Assembly (NCBI GenBank): GCA_944390025.1 | Contig: CALXOK010000002.1 | Span: 121,296 to 185,295, forward strand | Source of the DNA: an uncultured Spirochaetales bacterium | GTDB lineage: Bacteria; Spirochaetota; Spirochaetia; Sphaerochaetales; Sphaerochaetaceae | Direction: 5' to 3' | Length of the DNA: 64,000 nt | Part shown: one piece after another, positions 41,857-52,298 of the stretch | How the letters are laid out: every line of letters starts with the position of its first letter | Position numbering within the stretch: the first letter of the stretch is position 1 | The notes under the pieces: model-generated | What the model was told of the DNA's origin: nothing | The model's input: the letters and a program-made list of their open reading frames with translations, nothing else | Databases searched by the model: none | Made by a program: the position numbers and the translations under genes

Positions 41857-43137
41857 CAGTCCTGCGATGGCAGCTCCGAGTGCGGGGCTGTCATCAATAC
41901 GGATCATGCGGACAAAACGTCCGTGCTTCTTTTCAAGAATCTCGAAAAGATAATGCCTTGTGTACTCCTCAAGGAATGCTGTTTTGTAGAATGTCGTTCC
42001 ATCAGCGTTAATGATTACCGGGTAGCGCGGGTTCTTTCCCGCATCTGTCCTGAGAACGGCTGAAGCAAGATTGATTGCAGTCAGCTTCGCGGCACGCTCT
42101 ATGACAGAGCGCAGGATGAGCCAGAGAGTAAGGGCATCAGCCTCATTGTCTGCAACACACCTGACAAGGTCATATTCCTGATTGTGAGCATCTTCAAGAT
42201 ACCAGCTCATCCTTGTGGTGGTTAAAGTCTCGAGCTTCTTGAAACGTTCAGCAAAGCCCTCTGAGAAAAGGCCTTCAGCACATGCGGCCTCAAGGACGTG
42301 ATGCGCAAATGGCCCGAGATACGCTCCGCTGATCATCTTCTCGAAATGATAAAGCTCCGGATCCTTCGTGCTTTCAAAGAAGGACTTGTCAAGCGGTCCC
42401 AGGTTGAGGTTCAGGTTACCTGACTCCACGTTCACAATCATATGATTCTGACAGGAGGAAATCTTCGTGATGTTGCTCACAGCCTCTGTGTAGGCAGTGT
42501 TTGTGCCTGTGCCGAGAATGAATCCGACCGAGCCTGAAGCTGGTCCGCTGAAGCCGGCCCTGCATGCAAGCAGAGTCGCAACAGTATCATTGACTACAGA
42601 GAATTTCTTTTCCCTGACATCGTGTCCGCGCTTTTCAAGCTCCTCAAGAAGACATTTCATAAGAGGCTGGCCGATTACTTCAGATGCCTTGATTTCCTTA
42701 GAGAATACAATCGGATAGCCGTCATGGTCCTCACTGATGCGTGCGGCATAGCTGAAGCAGAATCCGATTCTGTCAGCCTTGTCTATCAGGCGCTCGACGT
42801 TGTCTGCGAGGATTGAGAAAAACTCCTCCTTCGTGACTTCGCTCCTGATTCCGGGCATTGAGACCTTGCGGAAGTCCTCAATGACGCTTTCCCCCTTCTC
42901 GTTGAAGGAAATAAGACAGGTACGGAAGTTCGTTCCGCCGGCATCCAGAACAATCACCTTCTCTCCTGGAGTGACGCTGTCAACCTCACTTATCCAGGCC
43001 GGAATCATGGCAAGGGAGCTTTTTTCCCCGCTGAGCCCGCGGGTCATCTCATCGTTGAAAAACCCAAGCACATCATCGGCATCAATGCAGGATGCAAGGA
43101 GCATGTTTTCTTCAAGGAATTTGTCCGTTCTGTTCAT
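41848..43137 (-). CDS. Hexokinase (eukaryotic-type family)
   Basis: 429 residues, one full hexokinase unit. The phosphate-1 loop LDAGGTNFR (64-72), catalytic VVNDT (Asp184), GTGTN (209-213) and the adenosine region near the C-terminus (IDDSPALGAAI) are all present. It phosphorylates glucose or other hexoses with ATP. This large hexokinase type is unusual in bacteria but known from Treponema and relatives. AGGAGG lies 7 bases before the ATG, which shares one base with the stop of the exported-protein gene (TAATG). Confidence 0.93.
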   Translation of the reverse strand: MNRTDKFLEENMLLASCIDADDVLGFFNDEMTRGLSGEKSSLAMIPAWISEVDSVTPGEKVIVLDAGGTNFRTCLISFNEKGESVIEDFRKVSMPGIRSEVTKEEFFSILADNVERLIDKADRIGFCFSYAARISEDHDGYPIVFSKEIKASEVIGQPLMKCLLEELEKRGHDVREKKFSVVNDTVATLLACRAGFSGPASGSVGFILGTGTNTAYTEAVSNITKISSCQNHMIVNVESGNLNLNLGPLDKSFFESTKDPELYHFEKMISGAYLGPFAHHVLEAACAEGLFSEGFAERFKKLETLTTTRMSWYLEDAHNQEYDLVRCVADNEADALTLWLILRSVIERAAKLTAINLASAVLRTDAGKNPRYPVIINADGTTFYKTAFLEEYTRHYLFEILEKKHGRFVRMIRIDDSPALGAAIAGLSV

Positions 43138-43823
43138 TAACTGTCCTCCTGAGTGACACGAAGCACCATCGGCGAGATTTCTATTTCAAGATTGTTGCAT
43201 GTCATGTTTTCAGCCGTCAAGGTCACACACTTCTCATTGCTGTCGCCTTTCACGATAATGCTGCCTTCGAATGCGACAGGCTGCCTGAAATCCCTGCCGG
43301 AAACGACAACAGAGACATCGACCGTGAAATCGACAACATCATAGTCCCTCATGACATAGACTGCGAAGAATGTCTGCAGGAGGCTTGTCCCGAGGTCTGT
43401 TCCCGTGAATCTCAGCGTTCCGTCAAGAATGACATCAGAGGGCCCTATTTCCATCGAGTCTACAAGCGATACCGCTATGCGGGTGAACGGGCTGAGGGAG
43501 CTTGTCGCGGAATAAAGGAAACGCTCGAAGAATGAGCGGCCCGACGGAGAAGGATTCTCAAGAGTCCGGGCCATCCTGTACAAATCGCTTCTCAGATAGC
43601 TGAGAGTCGCCGCGCTGGTGTTGTCCTCAGTCACATACTTCTCCACTGTGACACCATCAAGCGCTATTGCAGGAATTGATGTGGAAGATGCAATCGTCGA
43701 GACAGTGGCACCGCCGACAGCCAGAAGGGCCCTCTGCATGTACTCCAGGCTCACAGCGCTGCTAAAGAGCGGAGTAAGGCTGACAAGCACGAGCAGCATC
43801 GAAAGCACCCTCTTTCTCAACAA
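43137..43823 (-). CDS. Exported protein of unknown function
   Basis: About 228 residues from TTG 43823. This start is chosen because AGGAGG, which overlaps the stop of the transporter gene, lies 7 bases upstream; TTG 43820 is equally possible. A signal peptide (LRKRVLSMLLVLVSLTPLFSSAVS) is followed by a mainly beta domain with alternating hydrophobics (VDFTVDVSVVVSGRD, EIEISPMVLRV). It is probably periplasmic or surface-located. It is coupled between the UMF1 transporter and the hexokinase, hinting at a link with sugar uptake. No family was recognised. Confidence 0.75.
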   Translation of the reverse strand: MLRKRVLSMLLVLVSLTPLFSSAVSLEYMQRALLAVGGATVSTIASSTSIPAIALDGVTVEKYVTEDNTSAATLSYLRSDLYRMARTLENPSPSGRSFFERFLYSATSSLSPFTRIAVSLVDSMEIGPSDVILDGTLRFTGTDLGTSLLQTFFAVYVMRDYDVVDFTVDVSVVVSGRDFRQPVAFEGSIIVKGDSNEKCVTLTAENMTCNNLEIEISPMVLRVTQEDS

Positions 43824-43827
43824 GACA

Positions 43828-45117
43828 TCACCTCCTGAGATCACTGGCAAACTGTGCGCTTGCCCTTATGCCTTCCTCTTCATCAACCTTCATCAGAAGG
43901 ACTGCACCGAGTGCGAAGAGGATGACAAGAGAAAGTATACCAGCTCTGTGGCTGTCTGTAATCAGGGTGACAAGGCCGACAAGAAGAGGTCCAATGATTG
44001 AGGCGAACTTCCCGAGCATATTGTAAAAGCCGAAGAACTGGGCCTCTTGCCCAGATGGAACGAAACGGGTGAAGTAGCTGCGGCTCAGGGCCTGGATGCC
44101 GCCCTGAAAAAGCCCGATCAGGCAGGCAAGTACATAGAACTGCCAGACCTGAGTCATGAAACAGCCGATGCATGATATGACCGCATAGGCTCCGACAGCC
44201 ACGAGAATGGCCCTCTTGTGCCCTATCCTGTTTCCGAAGGCATTGTAGGCAAGAGCTGCCGGAAATGCAACAAACTGGGTTATAAGCAGGGCGACAATGA
44301 GGCTTTCAGAGGGGAAGCCAAGAGACGTGCCGTAATCGACTGCCATCCTGATGATTGTATCCACTCCGTCGATATAGCACCAGAAAGCGACCAGGAACAG
44401 AGCTGTGTTCCTGAGTCTTTTCAGATTCTTCAGCGTAACCACGACATCAGTCACTCCTTTTTTTACGGCCTTCATGAGTCCTTTGCCGCTCTGACCCTTC
44501 TCTTCCCTGACAAAGAGAATCAGGGGGATGGTAAATACAATCCACCAGACTGCGACCATGACAAAGCTGGCTTTCACGGCGCTCACTCCGCCATCATCAG
44601 CAAGACCGAAGAAAGACGGGAAAAGGTACATCAGGACGTTGACAAGAAAGAGAAGCCCTCCTCCGATATAGCCAAGAGAATAACCTAAGGCAGATGCGAA
44701 GTCGACTTTCTTTCCTGCAACGGAAGGCAGGAGGGCATCGTAGAAGATGTTCGCTCCGGCAAAACCTGTACAGGCAAGGATGTAAATCAGCATGGCGCTC
44801 ACCCACTGACCGGCTGAGACAAGTCCCAGACAGCCTGTAAGCAGGGCACCCATGAATGCGAAGAACACAAGGAATTTCTTCCGGCAGCTTCCGCTGTCGG
44901 CTATTGCTCCCAGAGCCGGTGCAAGAAGGGCGACAATCAGGCTTTCAGCCGAGTTCGCCAGTCCCAGCCAGAAAGTCGTCACATTGCTGTCCTGGTCAAG
45001 AGACCAGTAGCTGGAGAAAAATATTGAGAAAAAGGCAGCCATGACTGTAGTGGCAAACGCACTGTTCGCCCAGTCGTACAGCGCCCATGAGATCATCGCT
45101 TTGCGGGATTCTTTCAT
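43828..45117 (-). CDS. UMF1-family MFS transporter (Atg22-like)
   Basis: 429 residues, about 12 membrane helices. The start ISWALYDWANSAFATTV is diagnostic of the UMF1 (Atg22-like) group of the major facilitator superfamily; later segments GLFQGGIQALSRSYF and FGFYNMLGKFASIIGPL also match. Substrates of the bacterial members are mostly unknown; the adjacent hexokinase suggests a sugar. There is no SD; TAGAAT lies 9 bases before the ATG, with TTTGTT 17 bases further. It is divergent from sbcB. Confidence 0.9.
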   Translation of the reverse strand: MKESRKAMISWALYDWANSAFATTVMAAFFSIFFSSYWSLDQDSNVTTFWLGLANSAESLIVALLAPALGAIADSGSCRKKFLVFFAFMGALLTGCLGLVSAGQWVSAMLIYILACTGFAGANIFYDALLPSVAGKKVDFASALGYSLGYIGGGLLFLVNVLMYLFPSFFGLADDGGVSAVKASFVMVAVWWIVFTIPLILFVREEKGQSGKGLMKAVKKGVTDVVVTLKNLKRLRNTALFLVAFWCYIDGVDTIIRMAVDYGTSLGFPSESLIVALLITQFVAFPAALAYNAFGNRIGHKRAILVAVGAYAVISCIGCFMTQVWQFYVLACLIGLFQGGIQALSRSYFTRFVPSGQEAQFFGFYNMLGKFASIIGPLLVGLVTLITDSHRAGILSLVILFALGAVLLMKVDEEEGIRASAQFASDLRR

Positions 45118-45192
45118 ACAGAGCCGATTCTAGCTCAACAGAAGAAAAAAACAAAGACACGCATCCTCCTTCTCTTAACAGGCAAGCGGCAT

Positions 45193-45198
45193 TATAAT
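45193..45198 (+). promoter_or_regulatory. -10 box giving a leaderless sbcB mRNA
   Basis: A perfect TATAAT ends 7 bases before the ATG at 45206, with no Shine-Dalgarno in between. No convincing -35 was found. Confidence 0.55.
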
Positions 45199-45205
45199 CA
45201 GTCCT

Positions 45206-46606
45206 ATGGCACCAAGCTTTCTCTTCTACGACCTTGAGACCTTCGGACTTGACCCCAGAGCGGACAGGATTGCCCAGGCAGCCCTTGTCAGGACAGACAT
45301 GGAGCTGAACGTCATCAGCGACCCTGTCGTGCTTCTTTGCCGCATCGCCCCTGATTACCTGCCAAGTCCGTCATCCTGTCTTGTGACAGGAATAACCCCG
45401 CAGAAGACGCTCAAGGAAGGACTGTGCGAATTCGATTTCATCAGCCGGCTCAATGAGGAGTTCAGCAGGCCATCAACCGTGACGCTCGGCTTCAACAGCA
45501 TCGCCTTCGATGATGAATTCGTGCGCAACACACTGTACAGAAACCTGATGGATCCGTATGAGAGGGAGTGGATGAACTCCTGCTCCCGCTGGGACATCCT
45601 GGACCTGGTGAGGGCTGTTCATGATTTCAGGCCACAGGGAATAAACTTCTTCCACAAGAAGGAGAACGGCTCGACAAGCTACAGGCTCGTGCACCTGACA
45701 GAGGACAACTGCATCCCTCAGGAAGGCGCGCATGATGCCCTTGTCGATGTGAATGCGACTATACAGGTTGCCCGCCTGATAAAGCAGAAGCAGCCTCAGC
45801 TTTTCAGCTTCTATTTCAACAACAGGCATAAAAGCCGCATCAACGCGATGTTGAACACGCTTGATTCCACTCCTGTCATGTATACCTGCCAGTATTTCAC
45901 TAACGAGCATGGCTCTTCCCGTCCAATCGCACCGGTCTCTTTTGACAAGGAGCGCTCCTCGACTGTCCTGTGTCTGGACCTGACCCGGGACATAAGGAAA
46001 CTGGCAGAGACCGGGGAAATAAGATCAGCCCTTGTCAAGGTGACGACGAACCGCTGTCCCTACATCGCCCCGATTACAATCCTCACCAATGTGCCTGAAG
46101 TGCAGAAGAGACTTGCGATAGACATGAGGCTCATGAATGAGAACATTGACTACATCAGACAGAACAAGTCCATGCTTGTGAAGCTGCTGATGGATGAAAG
46201 CACGCCGTTTCCTCCAGATACGACAAGCGACCCGGATCTCAGGATTTATCTCGATTCCTTCTACTCTGACAGCGACCGAGTCAGCATGAAGCTTGTCAAC
46301 AGCTATCCTCCCGAAAGGAAGCTCAAGGTGAACATGCACTTCGACAGCGGGAAAATCAGCAAGCTTCTTTTCAGGCAGGTCGCACGCAACTGGCCGGAAG
46401 TGCTTTCTGAAAACGAGAGGATTCTATGGAAGAACTACTGCGCAACCCGCCTCCTGCAGCCCTTCAACCGCAATCCTGATTACAATTCATACATGAAGGA
46501 AATCAGCGACAAGCTCAACTCGATGGGAACTGACGCCCGTGACAAGCTTATCCTTGTCGCGCTGAGGGAATACGGCCAGAACCTATACAATTCACTGATG
46601 CACTAG
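45206..46606 (+). CDS. sbcB: Exodeoxyribonuclease I
   Basis: 466 residues, the normal ExoI length. The DEDDh exonuclease motifs are FYDLETFG (Asp9, Glu11), GFNSIAFDDEFVRN, and HDALVDVNAT, followed by the family-specific SH3-like and C-terminal helical domains. It degrades single-stranded DNA 3' to 5' in recombination and mismatch repair and normally binds the SSB tail, which is atypical in the SSB encoded here. It lies 62 bases before prfA. Confidence 0.94.
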   Translation: MAPSFLFYDLETFGLDPRADRIAQAALVRTDMELNVISDPVVLLCRIAPDYLPSPSSCLVTGITPQKTLKEGLCEFDFISRLNEEFSRPSTVTLGFNSIAFDDEFVRNTLYRNLMDPYEREWMNSCSRWDILDLVRAVHDFRPQGINFFHKKENGSTSYRLVHLTEDNCIPQEGAHDALVDVNATIQVARLIKQKQPQLFSFYFNNRHKSRINAMLNTLDSTPVMYTCQYFTNEHGSSRPIAPVSFDKERSSTVLCLDLTRDIRKLAETGEIRSALVKVTTNRCPYIAPITILTNVPEVQKRLAIDMRLMNENIDYIRQNKSMLVKLLMDESTPFPPDTTSDPDLRIYLDSFYSDSDRVSMKLVNSYPPERKLKVNMHFDSGKISKLLFRQVARNWPEVLSENERILWKNYCATRLLQPFNRNPDYNSYMKEISDKLNSMGTDARDKLILVALREYGQNLYNSLMH

Positions 46607-46668
46607 ACCCTCAGGGGGCCAAAATGCCATAATCCTTCCGCCATCTGATTTCAGGAGAAAGAAAAAGA

Positions 46669-47754
46669 ATGACTGAGAAACTGGAAGAATTCACCAGACA
46701 GCTTGAGGACATAGACAGGCAGCTTTCCAGCGCTGACACGATGAAGGACATGAAGAAGTACACCTTCCTCACCCAGGAGCGCAGCCGCATCGCGCCTGTT
46801 GTGGAATCCCTCACCAGACTCAAGGACATCCTTGAACAGATAGACGAGACACGTGAGCTGCTGAAAACAGAAACCGATTCTGAGATGGCAGAGCTGGCAC
46901 GTCAGGAGCTTGCGGATCTTGAGACGGCCTGCCAGGAAGAAGAGAAAAAGGCACGCATGCTCCTCATCCCGCCAGACCCGCTTGCTGGCAAGAACATAAT
47001 CATGGAAATAAGGGCAGGAACAGGAGGCGATGAGGCTTCCCTCTTCGCTGCAGACCTTTTCAGGATGTATTCCCACTATGCGGAGTCCAAACGCTGGAAG
47101 ATGGAAGTCATGTCATCAAGCGAGAGCGGAATCGGCGGCTACAAGGAAATCGTGGCATCAATAAGCGGACATGACGTGTATGGCTCACTGCGCTTTGAAA
47201 GCGGCGTGCACCGTGTGCAGAGAGTTCCGGAAACTGAATCCGGAGGCAGGATTCACACTTCTGCAGTCACTGTCGCAGTCCTTCCTGAAGCAGAGGAAAC
47301 AGACATCGAGATCAGGCAGGAAGATTTGAAGATTGATGTCATGAGAGCCGGAGGTCCGGGAGGACAGTGCGTCAACACAACCGACTCTGCAGTCAGAATC
47401 ACGCACCTTCCTACAGGCATCGTAGTCATCCAGCAGGATGAGAAGAGCCAGCTGAAGAACAAGAACAAGGCAATGAGGGTTCTCAGGGCCAGACTTTATG
47501 ACCTTGAGGAGAGCCGCAAGAACGCCGAGCGTGCCGCCGAGCGCAAAAGCCAGGTAGGAAGCGGAGACCGTTCTGAGCGCATCAGGACCTACAACTTCCC
47601 TCAGAACCGCGTGACTGACCACAGAATCGGACTCACGCTCTACCATCTCGAGCAGATCATCAACGGGAATCTGGATGAAGTCATTGAGCCGCTGAAGCTT
47701 GCTGCCGGAGAGGAAGCACTTAAAAACTATGACACTGGCCACGCTGAAAACTGA
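46669..47754 (+). CDS. prfA: Peptide chain release factor 1
   Basis: 361 residues, standard for RF1. The N-terminal coiled coil is followed by [33 protein letters not shown] and the catalytic GGQ (231-233) in [15 protein letters not shown]. It releases peptides at UAA and UAG codons. RF1 rather than RF2 is supported by length and by the neighbouring prmC, which methylates the GGQ glutamine. AGGAG lies about 11 bases before the ATG. It overlaps prmC by 26 bases. Confidence 0.95.
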   Translation: MTEKLEEFTRQLEDIDRQLSSADTMKDMKKYTFLTQERSRIAPVVESLTRLKDILEQIDETRELLKTETDSEMAELARQELADLETACQEEEKKARMLLIPPDPLAGKNIIMEIRAGTGGDEASLFAADLFRMYSHYAESKRWKMEVMSSSESGIGGYKEIVASISGHDVYGSLRFESGVHRVQRVPETESGGRIHTSAVTVAVLPEAEETDIEIRQEDLKIDVMRAGGPGGQCVNTTDSAVRITHLPTGIVVIQQDEKSQLKNKNKAMRVLRARLYDLEESRKNAERAAERKSQVGSGDRSERIRTYNFPQNRVTDHRIGLTLYHLEQIINGNLDEVIEPLKLAAGEEALKNYDTGHAEN

Positions 47755-48580
47755 GGCACAGCGCCTTCTTCTGGAAAACGGCATTGAAGAGACCGGTCTT
47801 GAGGTCTCTGTGCTGGCCCAGAAGGCCTTCGGCTATGACAGGACGCAGCAGATTATCCACTGTATGGACGAAGTGGATGATGAAAGCGCAGCGGTTTTCA
47901 TGGACCTTGTCAGGCTGCGTGCCAGTCATGTCCCCTCTGCATACATCACCGGCCACAGGGAGTTCTACGGTCTTGATTTCATTGTCACAGAAGACACTCT
48001 CATCCCGCGCCCTGACAGCGAGACTCTTGTTGAGACAGCGCTGAGCTTCCTTGAAGGCAGGAAACAGCCATGTGTCATTGACCTTTGCACTGGCACCGGC
48101 TGTATCGGAATCTCAATCGCGCACAGCATTCCTGTAAGGAAGCTGATTCTCACTGACATAAGCCAGTCTGCCCTTGAGACAGCAAAGCGGAACGCAGATG
48201 TCCTCATACCTCATCAGGATGTGACCATTGTGCAGTCAGATTTGTTTGCTGGTGTGACAGAACGGGGAGCTGACATCATCGTCACAAACCCGCCATATGT
48301 CTGCAGGAAGTATCAGGAAAGTCTTTCCCCTGAAGTGAGAAAGGAACCTGAAAGCGCCCTCTTTGATGAGGAAGAAGACGGACTGGGCATCATCAGAAAG
48401 ATAGTCAGGCAGGCAGGAAGCCATCTCAGCTCCGGAGGAATGCTCGCAATCGAGTGCGACTATAGACAAACTGCCGCCCTTGGCAGGATAATGCTTGAAA
48501 ACCAGTTCTCCTCGGTCAGGGTGGACAATGACCTGTCCGGACGGGGGAGAGTTGTTTCCGGAGTGACAGACAATGCATGA
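47729..48580 (+). CDS. prmC: Release factor glutamine methyltransferase
   Basis: 283 residues from ATG 47729; an upstream in-frame TTG at 47699 is further inside prfA and not favoured. The SAM site [14 protein letters not shown] and the catalytic NPPY (near 187-190) are present after an N-terminal helical domain. It N5-methylates the GGQ glutamine of release factors, increasing termination efficiency. It overlaps prfA by 26 bases and rel by 8 bases. Confidence 0.94.
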   Translation: MTLATLKTEAQRLLLENGIEETGLEVSVLAQKAFGYDRTQQIIHCMDEVDDESAAVFMDLVRLRASHVPSAYITGHREFYGLDFIVTEDTLIPRPDSETLVETALSFLEGRKQPCVIDLCTGTGCIGISIAHSIPVRKLILTDISQSALETAKRNADVLIPHQDVTIVQSDLFAGVTERGADIIVTNPPYVCRKYQESLSPEVRKEPESALFDEEEDGLGIIRKIVRQAGSHLSSGGMLAIECDYRQTAALGRIMLENQFSSVRVDNDLSGRGRVVSGVTDNA

Positions 48581-50576
48581 GCAGCTGGTGCAGAAATTCT
48601 TTCAGAAAGCCTTTCAGTACCCCAAGGAGGATCAGGAGAAGATTCTCTCCGCAGCCCTCTATGCGGATGAGCTGCATGGCGAGCAGAAGCGCAAGAGCGG
48701 AGAGCCTTATATCATCCACCCGCTGGCAGTAGGCTCCATTCTGATTCAGCTGGGCATGGATGCTGACACTATCTGCGCAGGACTCCTTCATGATGTTGTT
48801 GAAGACACAAGCGCCACACTCAAGGACATTGAGGACCGTTTCGGCCCTGAAGTCGCAGTGATGGTTGACGGAGTGACCAAAATATCAAAGCTCAAAAGCG
48901 AGTCGAAAAGCCTCCAAGAGGCAGAGACCATAAGAAAGATGTTCTTCGCCATGGGTAAGGACATGAGAGTCATCATCATCAAGCTTTCAGACAAGCTTCA
49001 TAACATGCGCACACTCTCCTCCCTCGCTCCCCAGAGGCAGAAGGAAATCGCGCAGGACTGCCTCGACATCTTCGCACCTCTTGCTGGCAACCTCGGAATC
49101 TCATGGATGAAGACCGAACTTGAGGACCTCTCGCTGAAGACCCTCAAGCCGGACACATACCAGTACATCTCAGACTTCCTGCTTTCAAAAAAGAGCGAAT
49201 ACAATGCTTATATCAAAACCGTGCAGAAGACAATTCTCACCTCCTGTGCGAAGGCCGGAATAACAAATATCTCCGTGAAAGGCCGCGTGAAGCATGTCTA
49301 CTCCGTCTATCTGAAAATCAAGCGAAGGAAAAAGGAAATTGATGAGATTTTTGATGTTCTCGGTGTGAGAGTCATCTGCGACACTGTCACCGAGTGCTAT
49401 ACGATTCTTGGCATCATCCACCAGACCTGGCCCCCGATTGAAGGCCGCTTCAAGGACTATATCGCAATGCCGAAGACTAACAACTACCAGTCTCTGCACA
49501 CGACTGTCCTCGGGCCCAACAACAGGCATCTTGAAATCCAGATACGCACCAGGGAAATGGACAAGACCGCCGAAGAAGGCGTCGCCGCCCACTGGTCATA
49601 CAAAGCCTCCACTGGAAGCGAGAGCGGAACCTGGAAGAACTATGACAGCATCAACTACCAGAAAATCATAAACAAGATAAAGAACTGGTCCCGTGAGATT
49701 GAGCAGAACGAGGACTACATGGATGAAATCAAGAATGAGCTTCTCAAGGATTCCATTGTCGTCTTCACGCCTCAGGGAAGGGTCATCGAGCTGCCTGTCG
49801 GCGCAACAGCCCTCGACTTCGCCTTCAAGATTCACACAGAAATCGGAATCCACACAACCGGCGCAAAGGCAGACGGAAGCATCATTCCGCTGTCCAAGCC
49901 GCTTGGCAACACCCAGGTTGTCGAAATCCTCACGTCCCCATCCGCCCATCCGCATCATGAATGGCTCGAGATTGCCAAGACATCCTCAACCAGAAAGAAA
50001 ATAATGGCATGGCTGAACAAGAACGCGCCTCAGCAGCCTGCCCAGGAGAAGAAGAAGGAGACAAAGGCTGAAGCGGCGCCTGAGCAGCCCAAGCCGATTA
50101 TCCCGCTCATGCAGGGAATCCGCTTCATCCCGTCAGCCAAATCCTCATCCAGCGTCATCATAAACAACAACAGCAACATCCTGTTTGACTTCGCGAAATG
50201 CTGCAACCCGGTTCATGGCGATGACATTGTCGCCTACGTCACAAGAGGCAGGGGCTATGTGATTCACCGCAAGGACTGTAAGAACCTTGCGAACATGGCG
50301 GAAGCTGACAAGAGACTGGTTCCTGTAGAATGGGACAGCAACGAACTGGTACGCCGCTTCAAAGTGACTGCGAAGATGAATGCCGAGCTCTTCGGCGAGA
50401 TTGACGGAGCTGTCAAGAAGTACAACGGACGGCTGATTGCAGGTGCGCTTGATGTGTGTGCGGAGGGCCTTGCAGGAACATTCACCGTCAGCGCCAACAA
50501 CGAAGTAGAGCTGAGGAAGATGCTTTCCTCAATCCGACAGCTTCCGAGCATCATCAAGGTACAGGGTACCGACTAA
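48573..50576 (+). CDS. rel: Rel/SpoT-type (p)ppGpp synthetase/hydrolase
   Basis: 667 residues, a little shorter than most Rel proteins. The HD hydrolase (IIHPLAVG, HD at 73-74, ED at 77-78) is followed by the synthetase domain (about 250-330, with EGRFKDYIAMPKTNNYQSLH), a TGS domain (VFTPQGRVIELPVGATALDFAF, about 400-460), a zinc-finger-like part (CCNPVHGDDI) and a short ACT-like end. It sets the stringent-response alarmone level. Both active sites look intact, so it is bifunctional. It overlaps prmC by 8 bases and its 3' end overlaps the pyrophosphatase gene by 4. Confidence 0.94.
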   Translation: MHEQLVQKFFQKAFQYPKEDQEKILSAALYADELHGEQKRKSGEPYIIHPLAVGSILIQLGMDADTICAGLLHDVVEDTSATLKDIEDRFGPEVAVMVDGVTKISKLKSESKSLQEAETIRKMFFAMGKDMRVIIIKLSDKLHNMRTLSSLAPQRQKEIAQDCLDIFAPLAGNLGISWMKTELEDLSLKTLKPDTYQYISDFLLSKKSEYNAYIKTVQKTILTSCAKAGITNISVKGRVKHVYSVYLKIKRRKKEIDEIFDVLGVRVICDTVTECYTILGIIHQTWPPIEGRFKDYIAMPKTNNYQSLHTTVLGPNNRHLEIQIRTREMDKTAEEGVAAHWSYKASTGSESGTWKNYDSINYQKIINKIKNWSREIEQNEDYMDEIKNELLKDSIVVFTPQGRVIELPVGATALDFAFKIHTEIGIHTTGAKADGSIIPLSKPLGNTQVVEILTSPSAHPHHEWLEIAKTSSTRKKIMAWLNKNAPQQPAQEKKKETKAEAAPEQPKPIIPLMQGIRFIPSAKSSSSVIINNNSNILFDFAKCCNPVHGDDIVAYVTRGRGYVIHRKDCKNLANMAEADKRLVPVEWDSNELVRRFKVTAKMNAELFGEIDGAVKKYNGRLIAGALDVCAEGLAGTFTVSANNEVELRKMLSSIRQLPSIIKVQGTD

Positions 50577-52201
50577 CCCAGCACCCTTATTATTTCCGGA
50601 AGCAGCTGCTTCTTTCTTGAGAGCACGCCGGGAAGGTAGTAAAGGTTCTCACCCTTCGATTCATAAAGCAGCCTGTAGCTGAGACGAAAATCCGTTGTCA
50701 GCAGCAGAGATTCCTCACTCATGACATTCGTGACCAGAAGCATCGTCCAGTCAAGATGCTCTTCCTTGCGGATATTCTCAAGCGCCCTGATGTATCTTTC
50801 CTTCACGTCAGGAACATCGGAGAATGTCGTGACCTCGACCTGCCCTATTCCGAAGTGCACTCCCTGCTCACTGTAAATCTTGAAATCTGCGCTTACAGCC
50901 CTTCTCTCATCCAGGGATGAAAGGGAGGAGCCATAGCTGAACAGCTCTTCGCAGAAGCTCTTGTAATCGACATTGAATCTGGCACTCAGCGCCTCGACAG
51001 CCTTCTTATCTACAAGCGTCGTTGTCGGGCTTTTGAGCATGACAGTGTCAGATGTGATTCCAGACAGCAGAAGCAGTCCTGTCTTCTCGTCAAGTTCATC
51101 AAGATGGCGCTGCCACATGTCGAAAATGATTGTGCACGTGGAGCCGACAGGAGACGAGGTTATCGTAATCGGGTTGCGGGTCTTCGGAGCATCAAGGCGG
51201 TGATGGTCAACAATCTCGACTATTTCAGCATCCTCAAGTCCGGGAACCGACTGCTTGGCCTCATTGTGGTCTACCATTATGATCTTCTGTCTGGGCTGGG
51301 TGAGGAAACAGCGGCGGGTTATGAAACCGGTGAATGAGCCGTTCTCATGGCTGTAGACAGCAAGTCCTCTCTGGTCGCTGGACGAAAGAATGTCACGTGC
51401 CTCCTCGAAGAGCATATTGTCCGTGATACGGATGTTTTTTGAGGGCAGGAGGAGATTCCTCACTGCCACGGAAAGCCTGAAAAGCCTTATTGTCTCGGCA
51501 GTATCTTCATGAGAGACATAGATGAATCCGTCATAACCGTCCGCATCAATCCTCTCAAGCCCCTCCTCATCCATTCCGGTGAGGATGATGCCGGGCACTC
51601 CGGCTTCGAATGCGTGCCTGATATGGTCGAGACGGGAGCCGACGACAAGCACGGGTTTCACAATGCAGTCAGCAAGACGCTGGCAGAACACCTTGTAGTC
51701 CATTGCGCCGACCATAACCGTGGCATGAACGGTCTCACTGTTTCCCCTCTTCATGAAAAAGCCCTTGATGACACGCGGTATATTCCTGAGCATGACATCG
51801 TAAACAGGCCGGCTGTCGCGGTTCTCCCTTAAGAAGTACCGGTTGATCTCATCTATGGAAAGCAGGCCCTGATAGCCTTCATGGCTCATGATCGGGACAA
51901 CGGACGGGTTGTTCTGGTTGTACATGTTGACAAGTTCATAAACAGGATCGTCGGCATCAAGGACCAGAGTCGGTTTTCTCAGAACGTCACCGACACGGGT
52001 ATATACATCCTTCAGATAATGCACGTCAGGCAGTCCCAGACGCTCTAGCACGGCACGAGTCTGCACGTTCACAGGCCCAAGGGCTGCAGGAATGTATTCA
52101 TTTTTACTGTCAATGAGGTTCTTAAGCCGTGCATAGCCGATTGCGCTTGCAACGGAATCCAAATCAGGGTTTCTGTGTCCTGTGACGTATATCCTGGCCA
52201 T
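50573..52201 (-). CDS. Family II manganese pyrophosphatase with CBS and DRTGG regulatory domains
   Basis: 542 residues from ATG 52201 (GGAG 8 bases upstream); the frame extends 16 codons further without support. The DHH domain starts with GHRNPDLDSVASAIG (7-21). A CBS pair split by a DRTGG domain lies between about 70 and 300, then the DHH part resumes with VDHNE and VDHHRLD, ending in a DHHA2 domain with RKKQLLPEI. Such enzymes hydrolyse PPi and are regulated by adenine nucleotides bound to the CBS domains. The gene is next to and convergent with rel. Confidence 0.92.
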   Translation of the reverse strand: MARIYVTGHRNPDLDSVASAIGYARLKNLIDSKNEYIPAALGPVNVQTRAVLERLGLPDVHYLKDVYTRVGDVLRKPTLVLDADDPVYELVNMYNQNNPSVVPIMSHEGYQGLLSIDEINRYFLRENRDSRPVYDVMLRNIPRVIKGFFMKRGNSETVHATVMVGAMDYKVFCQRLADCIVKPVLVVGSRLDHIRHAFEAGVPGIILTGMDEEGLERIDADGYDGFIYVSHEDTAETIRLFRLSVAVRNLLLPSKNIRITDNMLFEEARDILSSSDQRGLAVYSHENGSFTGFITRRCFLTQPRQKIIMVDHNEAKQSVPGLEDAEIVEIVDHHRLDAPKTRNPITITSSPVGSTCTIIFDMWQRHLDELDEKTGLLLLSGITSDTVMLKSPTTTLVDKKAVEALSARFNVDYKSFCEELFSYGSSLSSLDERRAVSADFKIYSEQGVHFGIGQVEVTTFSDVPDVKERYIRALENIRKEEHLDWTMLLVTNVMSEESLLLTTDFRLSYRLLYESKGENLYYLPGVLSRKKQLLPEIIRVLG

Positions 52202-52262
52202 CTGTCGCTCTCCGTTAACAATCTTACCCTGCCACAATGAGAGGAGCAAGTCAGGAAAAGAA

Positions 52263-52291
52263 ACAAAAAACCACCGGGATAACCGGTGGCC
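52263..52291 (-). terminator. Rho-independent terminator of rpsU
   Basis: CCACCGG/CCGGTGG, a perfect 7-bp stem (52289-52283 and 52277-52271) with 5-base loop, followed by six T's on the minus strand, about 10 bases after the rpsU stop. Confidence 0.85.
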
Positions 52292-52298
52292 GTAACAA

